Below, piece after piece: positions 18,875-28,153 of a stretch of 64,000 nt of DNA (position 1 is the first letter of the stretch; the number at the start of each line of letters is the position of its first letter). The stretch spans positions 1 to 64,000 of the forward strand of contig JANYKT010000068.1 in assembly GCA_025358085.1 (NCBI GenBank), read 5' to 3'. Origin of the DNA: Deltaproteobacteria bacterium (lineage in GTDB: Bacteria > Myxococcota > Myxococcia > Myxococcales > 40CM-4-68-19). Under the pieces are notes generated by a model. It was not told the DNA's origin. It was given only the letters and a program-made list of their open reading frames with translations, and did not search any database. Position numbers and translations under genes: made by a program.

Positions 18875-21226
18875 ATGCCGGTATCAAGCAGGGACATCGA
18901 GGATCTGGACGCGCTCTGGCGCGCCGCGAATTATCTGACTGTCGGGCAGATCTACCTGCAGGCGAATCCGCTCTTGATCGAGCCGCTCCGCCCCGCGGAC
19001 ATCAAGCCGCGCCTGCTCGGCCACTGGGGAACCTCACCCGGATTGAGCCTTGTCTATGTCCATTTGAATCGGCTCATCAAAAGGGATCAGGCGCAGGTGA
19101 TCTTCCTCGCGGGCCCCGGCCACGGCGGGCCGGCGGTGATCGCGAATGTCTATCTGGAAGGTACTTATTCGGAGATCTATCCCGCGATCACACAGGACGC
19201 CGCGGGAATGCGCGCGCTCTTCCGGCAATTCTCCACGCCCGGCGGCGTCCCCAGCCATGTGAGCCCTCCCACTCCCGGCTCCATTCATGAGGGCGGCGAG
19301 CTCGGGTATGTCCTCGCGCACGCGTTCGGCGCCGTCTTCGACAACCCCGACTTGATCGCGGTGGCGGTGGTCGGCGATGGCGAGGCCGAGACGGCTCCCT
19401 TGGAAGGCTCCTGGAAGGGAGTGAGCTTTCTCAATCCGCTGCGCGACGGCGCGGTGCTCCCCGTGCTGCACCTGAATGGCTACAAGATCGCCGGTCCCAC
19501 CGTGCTCGCGCGCGCGCCCGAAGAGGACCTCGCCCACCTCCTGCGGGGGCACGGCTATGACCCGCACTTCGTCTCGGGCGACGAGCCGGGGAAAGTGCAT
19601 GAGGCCTTTGCGAACACGCTCGAGCGGTGTCTGGAGACCATCCGCCGGATCCAGCGCGAGGCGCGCGCGAACGGGAGCGTTGCGGCGCGGCCGCGCTGGC
19701 CCGCCATCGTCTTGCGCACGCCGAAGGGATGGACCGGGCCCGCTCAAGTCGATGGCATCCCGATCGAAGGAACGTTCCGCGCCCACCAGGTCCCGGTCTC
19801 GCAGGTGCGGACCAACCCGCAGCACCTCGCCATCCTGGAAGCGTGGATGAAGAGCTACCGGCCCGAAGATCTCTTTGACTCCCGCGGGCAATTGATTCCG
19901 CGCCTCGCCGCCCTCATGCCGGAAGGTCCCCTGCGCATGGGCGCAAACCCACACGCGAACGGCGGGCTGCTCTCGAGGCCTCTCTCGATCCCTGACTTCA
20001 AATCCTATGCAATCGCTGTCCCGGGGCCGGGCACGGTCGTCCGTGAATCGACTCGCCTGTTGGGGGAGCTGCTGCGCGACGTCTATCGACAGAACCCGTC
20101 CAGCTTCCGGCTCTTCTGCCCCGACGAGACCAACTCGAATCGGCTGGGCGCAGTCTTCGAGACCGAGCAGCGCTGCCTGGTGGAGCGCACGATTCCAGGC
20201 GACGACCACGTCTCGGTAAATGGCCGCGTGATGGAGGTCCTCAGCGAGCACAACTGCGAAGGCTGGCTGGAGGGATATCTGCTCACCGGCCGCCACGGAC
20301 TCTTCGCTACTTATGAAGCCTTCGCGCTCATCGTCGCTTCCATGGTCACCCAGCACGTCAAATGGCTGGAGGCCTGCGAGGAGCTTCCGTGGCGCGCGCC
20401 GATCCCGTCGCTCAATGTCCTCTTGACCTCGACCTGCTGGCGCAATGACAACAACGGCTTCAGCCACCAGGGCCCCGGCTTCATGGACACTATCGTCTCG
20501 AAGAAGGGAACGGTGGCGCGCGTCTACCTTCCGCCCGACGCCAACTGCCTGCTCTCGGTCGCCGACCACTGCCTGCGCAGCCGCAACTATGTGAACCTGA
20601 TCATCATCGACAAGCAGCCCCAGCTGCAGTGGCTCGGGATGGACGCCGCGCGCGAGCACTGCGCGAAAGGCGCCTCGGTCTGGAGCTGGGCTTCCAATCA
20701 CCAGGAAGACCCCGACATCGTGCTCGGCTGCGCGGGGGATGTGATGACGCTGGAGACGATCGCGGCGGCGTGGTGGCTGCGAAAGTATGCGCCCGGCCTG
20801 CATGTGCGCGTGGTCAACGTCGTTGACCTGATGGGCCTGTTCTCCCCGTCCGAGCACCCTCACGGGATGCCGGAAGATCGCTTTTCGGAATTGTTTACTG
20901 CTGACGTCCACGTCGTCTTTGCCTTTCACGGCTATCCAGGCCTCTTGCACCAGCTGCTCCACGGGCGCCCGCATGCGCAGCGCTTTCATGTCCGCGGCTA
21001 TCGCGAGGAGGGCACCACCACCACGCCATTCGATATGGTGGTGCTCAATCAGGTCAGCCGCTTCCACCTGGTAATCGAGGCGCTCCGGCGCGCCCGCAGG
21101 CCTCCGGATAACGCGGACCTGCTCATCGACGGATGCCTCGCGATCCTGAAGCAGCACCGCGCGTATGTCCGCGAGCAGCTGGAGGACATGCCCGCGATCC
21201 GCGACTGGACCTGGGCGAGCGCATGA
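18875..21226 (+). CDS. xfp: Phosphoketolase (xylulose-5-P/fructose-6-P)
   Basis: This 783-residue thiamine diphosphate enzyme starts [28 protein letters not shown] (ATG 18875). It carries the family blocks [32 protein letters not shown]-like [17 protein letters not shown], the TPP/Mg motif [16 protein letters not shown] and [12 protein letters not shown]. The C-terminal XFP domain has [16 protein letters not shown] and SHQGPGFMD. It cleaves xylulose 5-phosphate or fructose 6-phosphate with phosphate to acetyl phosphate and a triose or tetrose phosphate. Its stop overlaps the acetate kinase start (ATGA), so acetyl phosphate can be turned into ATP and acetate by the next product. The 137-base leader shows no clear promoter. 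Confidence 0.97.
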   Translation: MPVSSRDIEDLDALWRAANYLTVGQIYLQANPLLIEPLRPADIKPRLLGHWGTSPGLSLVYVHLNRLIKRDQAQVIFLAGPGHGGPAVIANVYLEGTYSEIYPAITQDAAGMRALFRQFSTPGGVPSHVSPPTPGSIHEGGELGYVLAHAFGAVFDNPDLIAVAVVGDGEAETAPLEGSWKGVSFLNPLRDGAVLPVLHLNGYKIAGPTVLARAPEEDLAHLLRGHGYDPHFVSGDEPGKVHEAFANTLERCLETIRRIQREARANGSVAARPRWPAIVLRTPKGWTGPAQVDGIPIEGTFRAHQVPVSQVRTNPQHLAILEAWMKSYRPEDLFDSRGQLIPRLAALMPEGPLRMGANPHANGGLLSRPLSIPDFKSYAIAVPGPGTVVRESTRLLGELLRDVYRQNPSSFRLFCPDETNSNRLGAVFETEQRCLVERTIPGDDHVSVNGRVMEVLSEHNCEGWLEGYLLTGRHGLFATYEAFALIVASMVTQHVKWLEACEELPWRAPIPSLNVLLTSTCWRNDNNGFSHQGPGFMDTIVSKKGTVARVYLPPDANCLLSVADHCLRSRNYVNLIIIDKQPQLQWLGMDAAREHCAKGASVWSWASNHQEDPDIVLGCAGDVMTLETIAAAWWLRKYAPGLHVRVVNVVDLMGLFSPSEHPHGMPEDRFSELFTADVHVVFAFHGYPGLLHQLLHGRPHAQRFHVRGYREEGTTTTPFDMVVLNQVSRFHLVIEALRRARRPPDNADLLIDGCLAILKQHRAYVREQLEDMPAIRDWTWASA

Positions 21227-22413
21227 CGGCCCCGGCGGTGCTCTCGATCAATTGCGGGTCGTCATCTTTGAAGTTCGCCATCTACGAGGAGGGCAGCGAG
21301 CGCCGCGCGGCGGAGGGCGCGGTGGAGCGCATCGGCGGGGCGGGTGGGCGCGCCTTTGTCCGGCACGGCGCCGCGCGCGCGGAGCGTGAGGCGGCTTGTC
21401 CGGACCACGCCGCGGCGCTGACTCTGGCCTTCGAGCTCCTCTCGACGATCGAGGCTCCGCGCGCCGGCATTGCGGGCCACCGCATCGTCCACGGCGGCCC
21501 CAATCATGTCCAGCCCGCGCTGGTCGACGCCGCGCTCCTGGCCAGCCTGCGCAGTCTGGTCCCGCTCGCGCCGCTGCACCTGCCGTCCTCGCTTGCGGCC
21601 ATCGAGGCGATTTTCGCGCGCGACCCGGGGATGCTGCAGGTCGCCTGCTTCGACACCGCCTTCCACGCGGGCCTTCCCGAGATCGCGCGCAGGCTGCCCC
21701 TCCCGGAGCCGTATCGCGAAGTGCGCCGGTATGGCTTTCATGGCCTCTCTTATGAATACGTAATGTCGGTGCTGGGGCCGGCCGCGCCCGCGCGCATCGT
21801 CATCGCGCACCTGGGAAATGGCGCCAGTCTGGTGGCGATCAAAGATGGCCGCCCGGTGGATACCACCATGGGCCTGACTCCGGCCGGCGGCATCCTGATG
21901 GGCACGCGCACTGGAGATCTGGATCCGGGCGCGATGATTTATCTCGCACGCGAGCGGGGTCTTGGGCCCGATGCGCTCGAACAGCTGATTGAACGGGAAT
22001 CGGGGCTGCTGGCGATCGGGGGCACCCCGGATATGGAGGCTTTGATCGCGCGCTCCGCCGCCGAGCCACGCGCGCGGCTGGCGGTCGACATGTTCGGTTA
22101 TGCGGTGCGCAAAGCCATCGGCGCCTTCGCGGCGGCGCTGGGCGGGCTCGAGCTGCTGGTCTTCACCGGCGGCATCGGTGAGCGCGCGCCCGTGATCAGG
22201 ACCGAGGCCTGCCGTGGACTCGAATGCTTTGGAGTCGTGCTCGACGCAGATCGCAATGCCCGATCTGAAGGGATCGCCAGCGCGCCATCCAGCCGCGTGC
22301 TCGTGCGCGTAGTGAAGACCGACGAGGACCTGATGATCGCGAGGCATGCGCGCGCCGCGGTTGAACACAATGACGTTTCACCGCCGGAAGCGGCTCGAAA
22401 CCGTCGCCGGTGA
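21223..22413 (+). CDS. ackA: Acetate kinase
   Basis: The 396-residue protein starts at ATG 21223 ([23 protein letters not shown]). ASKHA-family signatures are [78 protein letters not shown] and [13 protein letters not shown]. It transfers phosphate from acetyl phosphate to ADP. Coupling to phosphoketolase gives the phosphoketolase pathway with substrate-level ATP formation. The 3' end overlaps a small hypothetical frame (22370-22594) by 44 bases, and its last fifteen residues ([14 protein letters not shown]) look unlike the family, consistent with a slightly extended C-terminus. Confidence 0.97.
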   Translation: MTAPAVLSINCGSSSLKFAIYEEGSERRAAEGAVERIGGAGGRAFVRHGAARAEREAACPDHAAALTLAFELLSTIEAPRAGIAGHRIVHGGPNHVQPALVDAALLASLRSLVPLAPLHLPSSLAAIEAIFARDPGMLQVACFDTAFHAGLPEIARRLPLPEPYREVRRYGFHGLSYEYVMSVLGPAAPARIVIAHLGNGASLVAIKDGRPVDTTMGLTPAGGILMGTRTGDLDPGAMIYLARERGLGPDALEQLIERESGLLAIGGTPDMEALIARSAAEPRARLAVDMFGYAVRKAIGAFAAALGGLELLVFTGGIGERAPVIRTEACRGLECFGVVLDADRNARSEGIASAPSSRVLVRVVKTDEDLMIARHARAAVEHNDVSPPEAARNRRR

Positions 22414-22594
22414 CGCCTTTACGAAGCTGGCGTGGGTCGCGCCGCCGAGGCTGCTGGGCGACTTGCGCGAGAACCTCAGGCTTTTGGCCCGTGCTAAGGA
22501 CACATCGCGTAACGAGGGTACCATCCCGGTCCCCAGCAAAGGCATTTCCAAGTTGCTCAAGGCGCTGCGCCACATCGCCCAAGCGAAGGGATGA
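22370..22594 (+). CDS. Small basic protein of unknown function (74 aa)
   Basis: The frame starts at ATG 22370 ([23 protein letters not shown]) and is positioned between ackA (44-base overlap) and the monooxygenase (four-base overlap with its start). It is basic and helical, with a Pro-rich hinge (TIPVPSKGISKLLKALRHIAQAKG). There is no membrane segment or recognisable domain. The tight fit between two genes argues that it is real; the large overlap with ackA argues against. I do not recognise a function. Confidence 0.4.
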   Translation: MTFHRRKRLETVAGDAFTKLAWVAPPRLLGDLRENLRLLARAKDTSRNEGTIPVPSKGISKLLKALRHIAQAKG

Positions 22595-24114
22595 CCAGGA
22601 GCATGGAGCACTTCAAAGTCGCCATCATCGGTGCTGGCTTCGCGGGCCTCGGGACCGCCATTCGCCTGCGGCAGCAGGGCGAGGAGAGCTTCGTCGTGCT
22701 CGAACGCGCCGCGGAGGTGGGCGGCGTCTGGCGTGATAATACCTATCCGGGCTGCGCGTGCGATGTGCAGTCGCACTTGTATTCATTCTCGTTCGCGCCC
22801 AATCCAGACTGGTCCCGCCGCTATTCACCGCAGGTGGAGATCTGGCAATACCTGCGCGGGTGCGTCGAGCGCTTTGATATCAGGAAGTATCTGCGCTTCG
22901 GGCAAGAGCTGCAGCAGGCCGCCTGGGACGGCGAGACCCAGCGTTGGCGGCTCCGCACCAGCCAAGGCGAGCTGACCGCCGACATCCTCGTTCTGGGAGC
23001 GGGCGCGCTCAGCGAGCCGTCGACTCCGCGGTTGCCGGGTCTGGAAAGCTTCCAGGGCAAGACTTTCCATTCGGCGCGGTGGGATCATGCTTATGACCTG
23101 GCGGGAAAGCGCGTTGCGGTGATTGGCACCGGCGCCAGCGCGATTCAATTCATCCCGCACATCCAGCCGCGGGTAACAAAGCTGCATCTCTTCCAGCGCA
23201 CGCCGCCGTGGGTGGTGCCGTGCCTGGACGGCGCCATCGGCCCCGGGACACGGGGGCTCTTGCGCAGCTCGCGGCTCGCCCGCGCGGCGCTGCGCGCGCA
23301 GCTCTTCGTCACCCGCGAGCTGTTCGCGCTGCCGTTCCTCCGGCCGGCGCTCGCCGGCCTCGTGCGGTTGCTCGCGCTTCATTTCCTCAAGCGCAGCGTG
23401 CCGGATAAAGCCTTGAGATTGAAGCTGACGCCACCTTATCAATTCGGCTGCAAACGAATCCTGCTCTCGGACGACTACTTTCCCGCGCTCAATCAATCCA
23501 ATGTCGAGGTGATCACCGAAGGCATCAAAGAGGTGCGCGCGCACTCCATCGTCACCTCCGACGGCACCGAGCGCGCGATTGAGGTGTTGATCTTTGGCAC
23601 CGGCTTCGAGGTCAGGGAGCTGCCTGTCGCACGCCGTGTGAACGGCCGCGACGGGCGCACTCTCGCGCAGGTCTGGGGCCCGAGCCCACGCGCGCACCTG
23701 GGCACCACCGTCGCCGGCTTCCCCAATCTCTTTGTCTTACAAGGCCCGAACACCGGGCTCGGCCACACCTCGGTCATCATCATGATTGAAAGCCAGATTG
23801 ACCATCTCCTCTCCGCGCTCAAATACATGCGCGCGCACGGCCTCGCTGCCGTCGAGCCGCTCAAGGAGGCAGAGGACGCCTTTGTCGCGAATGTCGACGG
23901 GAAGATGCGGCGCACGGTGTGGCTCGCGGGCGGCTGCCGGAGCTGGTATCTCGACAGCACGGGTCGCAATTTCACGCTCTGGCCCGGCTTCACTTTTTCC
24001 TTCCGGAGCCGTGTGCAGAACTTCGATCCCAGTGAGTACCGCTGCGAGACCCAGCTGAAGGCGACGGCCCAGGGCAGCGGGACGGCCGCAGCCAGGGCGA
24101 CTCATGGCGCATAG
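22591..24114 (+). CDS. Flavin-containing Baeyer-Villiger monooxygenase
   Basis: The 507-residue enzyme has an FAD-binding GxGxxG site (VAIIGAGFAGLGTAIRL), a second Rossmann motif for NADPH (VAVIGTGASAIQFIP) and between them the Baeyer-Villiger fingerprint FQGKTFHSARWDH, which fits F-x-G-x-x-x-H-x-x-x-W-D. It inserts oxygen next to a carbonyl to give an ester or lactone; the substrate is unknown. ATG 22591 gives MTRSMEHFKVAI; ATG 22603 is nearly as good. The next genes encode an HSL-type esterase and an SDR, in the same order as mycobacterial mymA (Rv3083), lipR and sadH. The esterase start overlaps this stop by eleven bases. Confidence 0.93.
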   Translation: MTRSMEHFKVAIIGAGFAGLGTAIRLRQQGEESFVVLERAAEVGGVWRDNTYPGCACDVQSHLYSFSFAPNPDWSRRYSPQVEIWQYLRGCVERFDIRKYLRFGQELQQAAWDGETQRWRLRTSQGELTADILVLGAGALSEPSTPRLPGLESFQGKTFHSARWDHAYDLAGKRVAVIGTGASAIQFIPHIQPRVTKLHLFQRTPPWVVPCLDGAIGPGTRGLLRSSRLARAALRAQLFVTRELFALPFLRPALAGLVRLLALHFLKRSVPDKALRLKLTPPYQFGCKRILLSDDYFPALNQSNVEVITEGIKEVRAHSIVTSDGTERAIEVLIFGTGFEVRELPVARRVNGRDGRTLAQVWGPSPRAHLGTTVAGFPNLFVLQGPNTGLGHTSVIIMIESQIDHLLSALKYMRAHGLAAVEPLKEAEDAFVANVDGKMRRTVWLAGGCRSWYLDSTGRNFTLWPGFTFSFRSRVQNFDPSEYRCETQLKATAQGSGTAAARATHGA

Positions 24115-25111
24115 ATTCGAAAGCGCCTTGCTCCAGATGCTCGGCGCGCTTCCGGCGGTGGCGCAACGGCGGCTCGCGGGCAATGCGCCCATCGTGCGCG
24201 ATGGCCAGACGCTCGCTCCCGAGATCCAGCTGCTGATGAAGCTCGTCAAGCTGCGCGGCGGTCCGGGCCTGACCGATCTCCCGCTCGACGAATCGCGACG
24301 CAAGTATCGCAGCGACGTCCAGGTCAGCAGCGGACCGCAATTGAGCGTGAGCTCGGTGCGCGATCTCGAGATCCCCGGTCCCGGCGGTCCCTTGCGCGCG
24401 CGCCATTACATGCCGCGCGACTCGAATGCTCCGCTGCTGGTGTTCTTCCACGGCGGCGGCTTCGTGCTCGGCGACCTCGACACCCACGACGCGCCCTGCC
24501 GGTTTCTCTGCCGCGAAGGGCCGCTGCAGATCCTCTCGGTCGAATACCGGCTCTCGCCCGAGCATCCTTATCCCGCCGGGATCGAAGACGCCTGCGCTGC
24601 ATTTGAATGGGCGCGCACGGAACTCAATGCCGTCGCGGTCGGGGGAGACAGCGCCGGAGCCCACCTGGCCGCGGCGGTCGCGCAGCGGACGCAGCCTGGA
24701 ACCTCCCCACCCTCATTGCAGTTGCTGATCTATCCCGCCATTGATCGCGTGCAACCCTGGCCCTCACTCGAACTCTTCGCGGAAGGCTTTCCGCTTTCGC
24801 GCAAAGACGTCCAATGGTTCGAGACGCACTCGCTGGCTCCGGGTGTCCAGGCAGGCGATCCGCGCGGCTCGTTGCTCGCCAGCGGAAAGCACTCCAGCCT
24901 CGCGCCCGCCATCATTGCCGTGGCCGGCTTCGACCCGCTCCGCGACGAGGGGCTCGCGTACGCCGGCGCGCTGCGCGAGGCGGGCACGCGGGTGCAGGTC
25001 CATCGCTTCCCGCACCTGGTGCACGGCTTTGTCCATCTGCTCGGCGTCAGCCGCTCGTCCCGCGCCGCGCTCCGCGAGCTGGCGCAAGCCGTGCAACGGC
25101 GGCTGTCGTGA
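24104..25111 (+). CDS. Alpha/beta hydrolase of the hormone-sensitive lipase family (LipR-like esterase)
   Basis: The 335-residue protein has the oxyanion motif VFFHGGGFVLGDLDTHD, the nucleophile elbow GGDSAGAH, the acid in AGFDPLRDEG and the His in HLVHGFVHL. No signal peptide is present. A helical cap-like N-terminus (about 1-80) precedes the hydrolase core, as in other HSL members. In this operon it probably hydrolyses the ester or lactone made by the monooxygenase encoded just upstream; that is inference from context. The stop overlaps the GTG start of the SDR by four bases, so the three genes are likely coupled. Confidence 0.92.
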   Translation: MAHRFESALLQMLGALPAVAQRRLAGNAPIVRDGQTLAPEIQLLMKLVKLRGGPGLTDLPLDESRRKYRSDVQVSSGPQLSVSSVRDLEIPGPGGPLRARHYMPRDSNAPLLVFFHGGGFVLGDLDTHDAPCRFLCREGPLQILSVEYRLSPEHPYPAGIEDACAAFEWARTELNAVAVGGDSAGAHLAAAVAQRTQPGTSPPSLQLLIYPAIDRVQPWPSLELFAEGFPLSRKDVQWFETHSLAPGVQAGDPRGSLLASGKHSSLAPAIIAVAGFDPLRDEGLAYAGALREAGTRVQVHRFPHLVHGFVHLLGVSRSSRAALRELAQAVQRRLS

Positions 25112-25980
25112 ACTCATTCGCGGGCAAGGTCGCTGCGATTACCGGCGCAGGCTCCGGCATCGGCCGCGCTCTGGCGTTGGCCCTCGCGCGCTCAGGCTGC
25201 GAGCTCTCCCTCTCGGATATCAATGAAGCAACCCTCTCCGGGACCGCGGCGCTGGCGAGCGCTTTGAAGGTGAAAGTCACCACCGCCCGCGTGGACGTCT
25301 CTTCGCGGGCGGAAGTCTTCGCCTGGGCCGCGCAAACCGCGCGCGATCACGGCCGCGTCAATCTTGCCATCAACAACGCCGGCGTCTCCCTCGGTGCCAC
25401 CGCCGAAGGGATCACCGAGGAAGAGTTCCGCTGGATCATGGGAATCAATTTCTGGGGCGTAGTCCACGGCACGCAGGCATTCCTCCCGCTCCTGCGCGCT
25501 TCGGGCGAGGGCCATCTGGTCAATCTCTCCAGCGTCTTCGGTATCATCGCGGTGCCGGGCCAGAGCGCTTACAACGCAAGCAAGTTCGCGGTGCGCGGCT
25601 TCACCGAATCGCTGCGGGAGGAACTTGATCTCACCCGCTCCTGCGTCAGCGTTACCTGCGTGCATCCGGGCGGTGTTCAGACCAACATCGCGCGCGCCTC
25701 GCGCGTCTCCCAGAGCATGCGCGAACTGGGCGTGGAAGACCCGGCCGCGCTGACCCGCGACTTCGAGCGCCACTTCCGCACCACCGCGGACGCGGCCGCG
25801 GCGCAGATCCTCCGCGGCGTGCGGCGCAACGCGCGGCGGGTGCTGGTGGGCGCGGACGCGCGCGCGCTGGACCTGCTGCAGCGCGTTCTCGGCGCCGCAT
25901 ACCAGCGGCTCGTGGTCGGCGCCGCGCGGCGTCTCCTCCGCCAGGGAGTTCCCCCGGCCAGGAACCTCGAGGCGCCCTGA
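25108..25980 (+). CDS. Short-chain dehydrogenase/reductase (SadH-like)
   Basis: The 290-residue protein starts with GTG 25108 (NSFAGKVAAITGAGSGIGRALALALARSG). It has the cofactor motif TGAGSGIG, the NNAG motif (INNAGVSLG), catalytic Ser in LSSVFGIIAVPG and YNASK as Tyr-x-x-x-Lys. An Asp-rich beta2 end (SLSDIN) suggests NAD preference. The C-terminal 60 residues (AAAAQILRGVRRNARRVLVGADARALDLLQRV) are the extension found in SadH-like SDRs. It may oxidise the alcohol or reduce the ketone that feeds the Baeyer-Villiger step. The much longer upstream open frame overlaps the esterase gene and is not coding. Confidence 0.9.
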   Translation: MNSFAGKVAAITGAGSGIGRALALALARSGCELSLSDINEATLSGTAALASALKVKVTTARVDVSSRAEVFAWAAQTARDHGRVNLAINNAGVSLGATAEGITEEEFRWIMGINFWGVVHGTQAFLPLLRASGEGHLVNLSSVFGIIAVPGQSAYNASKFAVRGFTESLREELDLTRSCVSVTCVHPGGVQTNIARASRVSQSMRELGVEDPAALTRDFERHFRTTADAAAAQILRGVRRNARRVLVGADARALDLLQRVLGAAYQRLVVGAARRLLRQGVPPARNLEAP

Positions 25981-25989
25981 GCCAGGACA

Positions 25990-26013
25990 GGGCTGAAGCC
26001 CAGGCTTCAGGCC
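25990..26013. terminator. Strong stem-loop after the oxidative triad
   Basis: GGGCTGAAGCC at 25990-26000 can pair with GGCTTCAGGCC(C) from 26003 with one mismatch and a two-base loop. No U-run follows, so termination is uncertain; it could instead be a REP-like hairpin or an mRNA-stabilising element. It sits in the 73-base gap before the SRPBCC gene. Confidence 0.4.
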
Positions 26014-26053
26014 CGGATATGGTAATGCTCCGCGCTCAAGTCAGGGAGAGCCC

Positions 26054-26500
26054 ATGGCCACCGCGAGCAAGAGCGTCACCGTCGATGTATCGCTGGAAAA
26101 GTTCTTCGAGGTCCTGGTCGACTACGAGAAGTACGCCGAGTTCCTGCCCGAGGTGAAGAAGGTCAAGGTCGAAGGCGGCCAGGGGGCCATCAAGGAAGTC
26201 ACCTATACGGTTGATATCAAGGCAAAGGTCATCAATTATACCTTGAAGCATAGTGCCGAGAAGCCCAACAAGATGACCTGGACCATGGTCAAGGGCGAGA
26301 TGATGAAGGGCAACGACGGCAGCTGGACGCTCAAGCCGACGGCCACTGGCGGCACCGAGGCGACTTATCACATCGACCTCAAGCTCTCTTCGCTGGTGCC
26401 GGGGTTCATCGAGAAGGCGCTGGCCGAGCAATCGCTGCCGTCGCTGCTGGCGAACTTCAAGGCGCGCGCGGAAAAGTTGCACCCCGCGAAGCAGGCTTGA
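26054..26500 (+). CDS. SRPBCC-superfamily protein (polyketide cyclase/RatA-Coq10-like)
   Basis: The 148-residue protein matches the START-like fold: an N-terminal strand and helix (ASKSVTVDVSLEKFFEVLVDYEKYAEFLPEVKKVKV), antiparallel strands in the middle and a long C-terminal helix (PSLLANFKARAEKLHPAKQA). The DYEKYAEFLPEVKKV block resembles Coq10/RatA-type members that bind hydrophobic ligands or ribosomes. No catalytic residue can be assigned. AGGGAGAGCCC before ATG 26054 is a reasonable ribosome-binding site. It precedes an SDR gene by seven bases and may belong to the same oxidative island. Confidence 0.82.
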   Translation: MATASKSVTVDVSLEKFFEVLVDYEKYAEFLPEVKKVKVEGGQGAIKEVTYTVDIKAKVINYTLKHSAEKPNKMTWTMVKGEMMKGNDGSWTLKPTATGGTEATYHIDLKLSSLVPGFIEKALAEQSLPSLLANFKARAEKLHPAKQA

Positions 26501-26506
26501 CTCCAG

Positions 26507-27268
26507 GTGATCGATCTCCGCGACCGCGTCGTACTCGTCACCGGAGGCGCGGGCGGTATCGGGCGCGCGCTCTGCGAGGCTCTCACGCTGCAAGGCGCGC
26601 GGGTGGCGATCGCCTCGCGCAAGCTCGACAAGCTGCAGGAACTCGCCGCTTCAATCAATGGCTTCGCCGTTCAATGCGACGTGCGTGAGCTTGCGCAATG
26701 CCAGCACGCGGTCGATGAAACCGTCCAGCGCTTTGGCCGGCTCGACGTGCTGATCAACAACCACGGCGCGAACTTCCTCGCCCCCGCCAATGCCGTCTCG
26801 CAGAATGGGTGGCGCGCGATCCTGAGCGTGGTGCTCGACGGTACCTTCCATATGAGCCGCGCCGCCTTCGAGCCATTACGCGCCTCGGGCCGCGGCAGGG
26901 TGATATCGATTGCAGCTACGAATGCCTCCTCGGGCTCGCCGCTGATGGCCCCCTCGGGCGCGGGGAAGGCGGGCGTACTCTCGCTGATGCAATCGCTGGC
27001 AGTCGAGTGGGCGCCGTTCAATATCACTTGCAACAGCGTCTCCCCGGGCCCGGTCGACACCGAAGGCGCCAATCGCCGCCTCTGGGCCGATCAAGCGGAC
27101 TACGACCGCGTCGCGCAGCGGGTGCCGCTCGGCAAGCGGATGGCCACGCCCAAAGACGTGGTCGGTCCGGTGCTCTTCCTTGCCTCGGACGCCGCGGCCT
27201 TCATCACCGGCGCGGAGATCGTGGTCGACGGCGGCGAGCGGCTGCGCCAGCTCTGGTTCGAGTCTTGA
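26507..27268 (+). CDS. SDR-family oxidoreductase with Ser in place of the catalytic Tyr (2,4-dienoyl-CoA reductase-like)
   Basis: The 253-residue protein starts with a GTG or ATG-equivalent at 26507 (IDLRDRVVLVTGGAGGIGRALCEAL). It has the GGAGGIG cofactor loop, with an Ala-Ser-Arg-Lys end of strand 2 (IASRKLDK) that favours NADPH, and NNHGAN instead of NNAG. The usual Tyr-x-x-x-Lys is SGAGK, so the Tyr is replaced while the Lys is kept. Peroxisomal and mitochondrial 2,4-dienoyl-CoA reductases and some enoyl-CoA reductases also lack this Tyr, so a CoA-thioester reduction role is possible. C-terminal FITGAEIVVDGGERL is typical of classical SDRs. Confidence 0.88.
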   Translation: MIDLRDRVVLVTGGAGGIGRALCEALTLQGARVAIASRKLDKLQELAASINGFAVQCDVRELAQCQHAVDETVQRFGRLDVLINNHGANFLAPANAVSQNGWRAILSVVLDGTFHMSRAAFEPLRASGRGRVISIAATNASSGSPLMAPSGAGKAGVLSLMQSLAVEWAPFNITCNSVSPGPVDTEGANRRLWADQADYDRVAQRVPLGKRMATPKDVVGPVLFLASDAAAFITGAEIVVDGGERLRQLWFES

Positions 27269-27313
27269 ACTTCTTGCCTCGCAAGGCCCGGCGCGGCTAG
27301 GTTGCCGTCGATC

Positions 27314-28153
27314 ATGCGCCCCGAAGAGCTGCGGCTCCTGAAGGTTCCAGAGCTCGTCAAACGTTTCCTCGACAGCAACGAGGAGCTGCCCCGCGGCGGG
27401 CTGCTCGCGCTCCGGGAGGACGCGCGGGCGGGCGCGCGCGCAGTGGGCGAGCGCCTCGAGCGCAGGAACCAGCAGGCCGCTGCCGAGGGCCGCAGGCTGA
27501 CCCGGCTGTCCGCCTTCGAGCAGCCCCTCTGGGACCAGGGTCTCGAGCTGGTGGGCGGCTGCGATGAGGTCGGAATGGCGCCACTGGCCGGACCTGTCAT
27601 CGCCGCCGCGGTGATCCTGAAGCGCGGTACGCGCATACCGGGAATCAATGATTCAAAGAAGCTGACCGCCGAAGAGCGCGAGTTGCTGGACCCGCAGATC
27701 AGGGCAGCGGCAATCAGCGTTGGTATCGGGCGCGCGGAGCTGCACGAAATTGACAGCATCAATATCTATCACGCCGGATTGCTGGCCTTGCGCCGCGCCG
27801 TGCTAGCCCTTTCGCCGCAGCCCGAGCATCTGCTGGTCGATGCGCGGACTTTAAAGGACCTTCCTTTCCCGCAGCAGGGAATCATCAAGGGCGACGCGAA
27901 AAGCATTACCATCGGCGCCGCATCGATCATCGCCAAGGTGCACCGCGATCGATTGATGTGCGAGCTCGACCGCGAGCACCCGGGCTATGGCTTTGCTACC
28001 CATAAGGGATATCCGACGCCCGAGCACCTGGAGGCGCTGGAGCGGCTGGGCGCGTGCCCGCTGCACCGTCGCAGCTTCGCCCCGGTGGCCCGCAAGCTCG
28101 GCCTGATTCCCACCCAGCAGGAACTCTTTTCAATGCCTGAGGCACGCAAGTGA
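27314..28153 (+). CDS. rnhB: Ribonuclease HII with a long N-terminal extension
   Basis: The 279-residue protein starts at ATG 27314; TTG 27302 is a weaker option. The first 75 residues form a charged helical extension. The catalytic core starts LVGGCDEVGMAPLAGPV; the four acidic residues are recognisable (Asp84, Glu85, Asp in LLVDARTL and Asp in KVHRDRL). The usual GRG motif, which reads the RNA-DNA junction, is G87-M88-A89 here. HKGYPTPEHLEALERLGACPLHRRSF is the normal C-terminal region. The enzyme removes ribonucleotides embedded in DNA. Its stop overlaps the YhbY start by four bases. Confidence 0.93.
   Translation: MRPEELRLLKVPELVKRFLDSNEELPRGGLLALREDARAGARAVGERLERRNQQAAAEGRRLTRLSAFEQPLWDQGLELVGGCDEVGMAPLAGPVIAAAVILKRGTRIPGINDSKKLTAEERELLDPQIRAAAISVGIGRAELHEIDSINIYHAGLLALRRAVLALSPQPEHLLVDARTLKDLPFPQQGIIKGDAKSITIGAASIIAKVHRDRLMCELDREHPGYGFATHKGYPTPEHLEALERLGACPLHRRSFAPVARKLGLIPTQQELFSMPEARK

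Noticed and set aside
19034-21157. Open frame of 707 codons on the minus strand opposite phosphoketolase
   Set aside because: It is the antisense of a certain gene; high-GC coding strands often leave long open antisense frames and its residues show no domain.
24814-25107. Upstream extension of the SDR frame into the esterase gene
   Set aside because: Arg-rich shadow; the SDR fold starts at GTG 25108.
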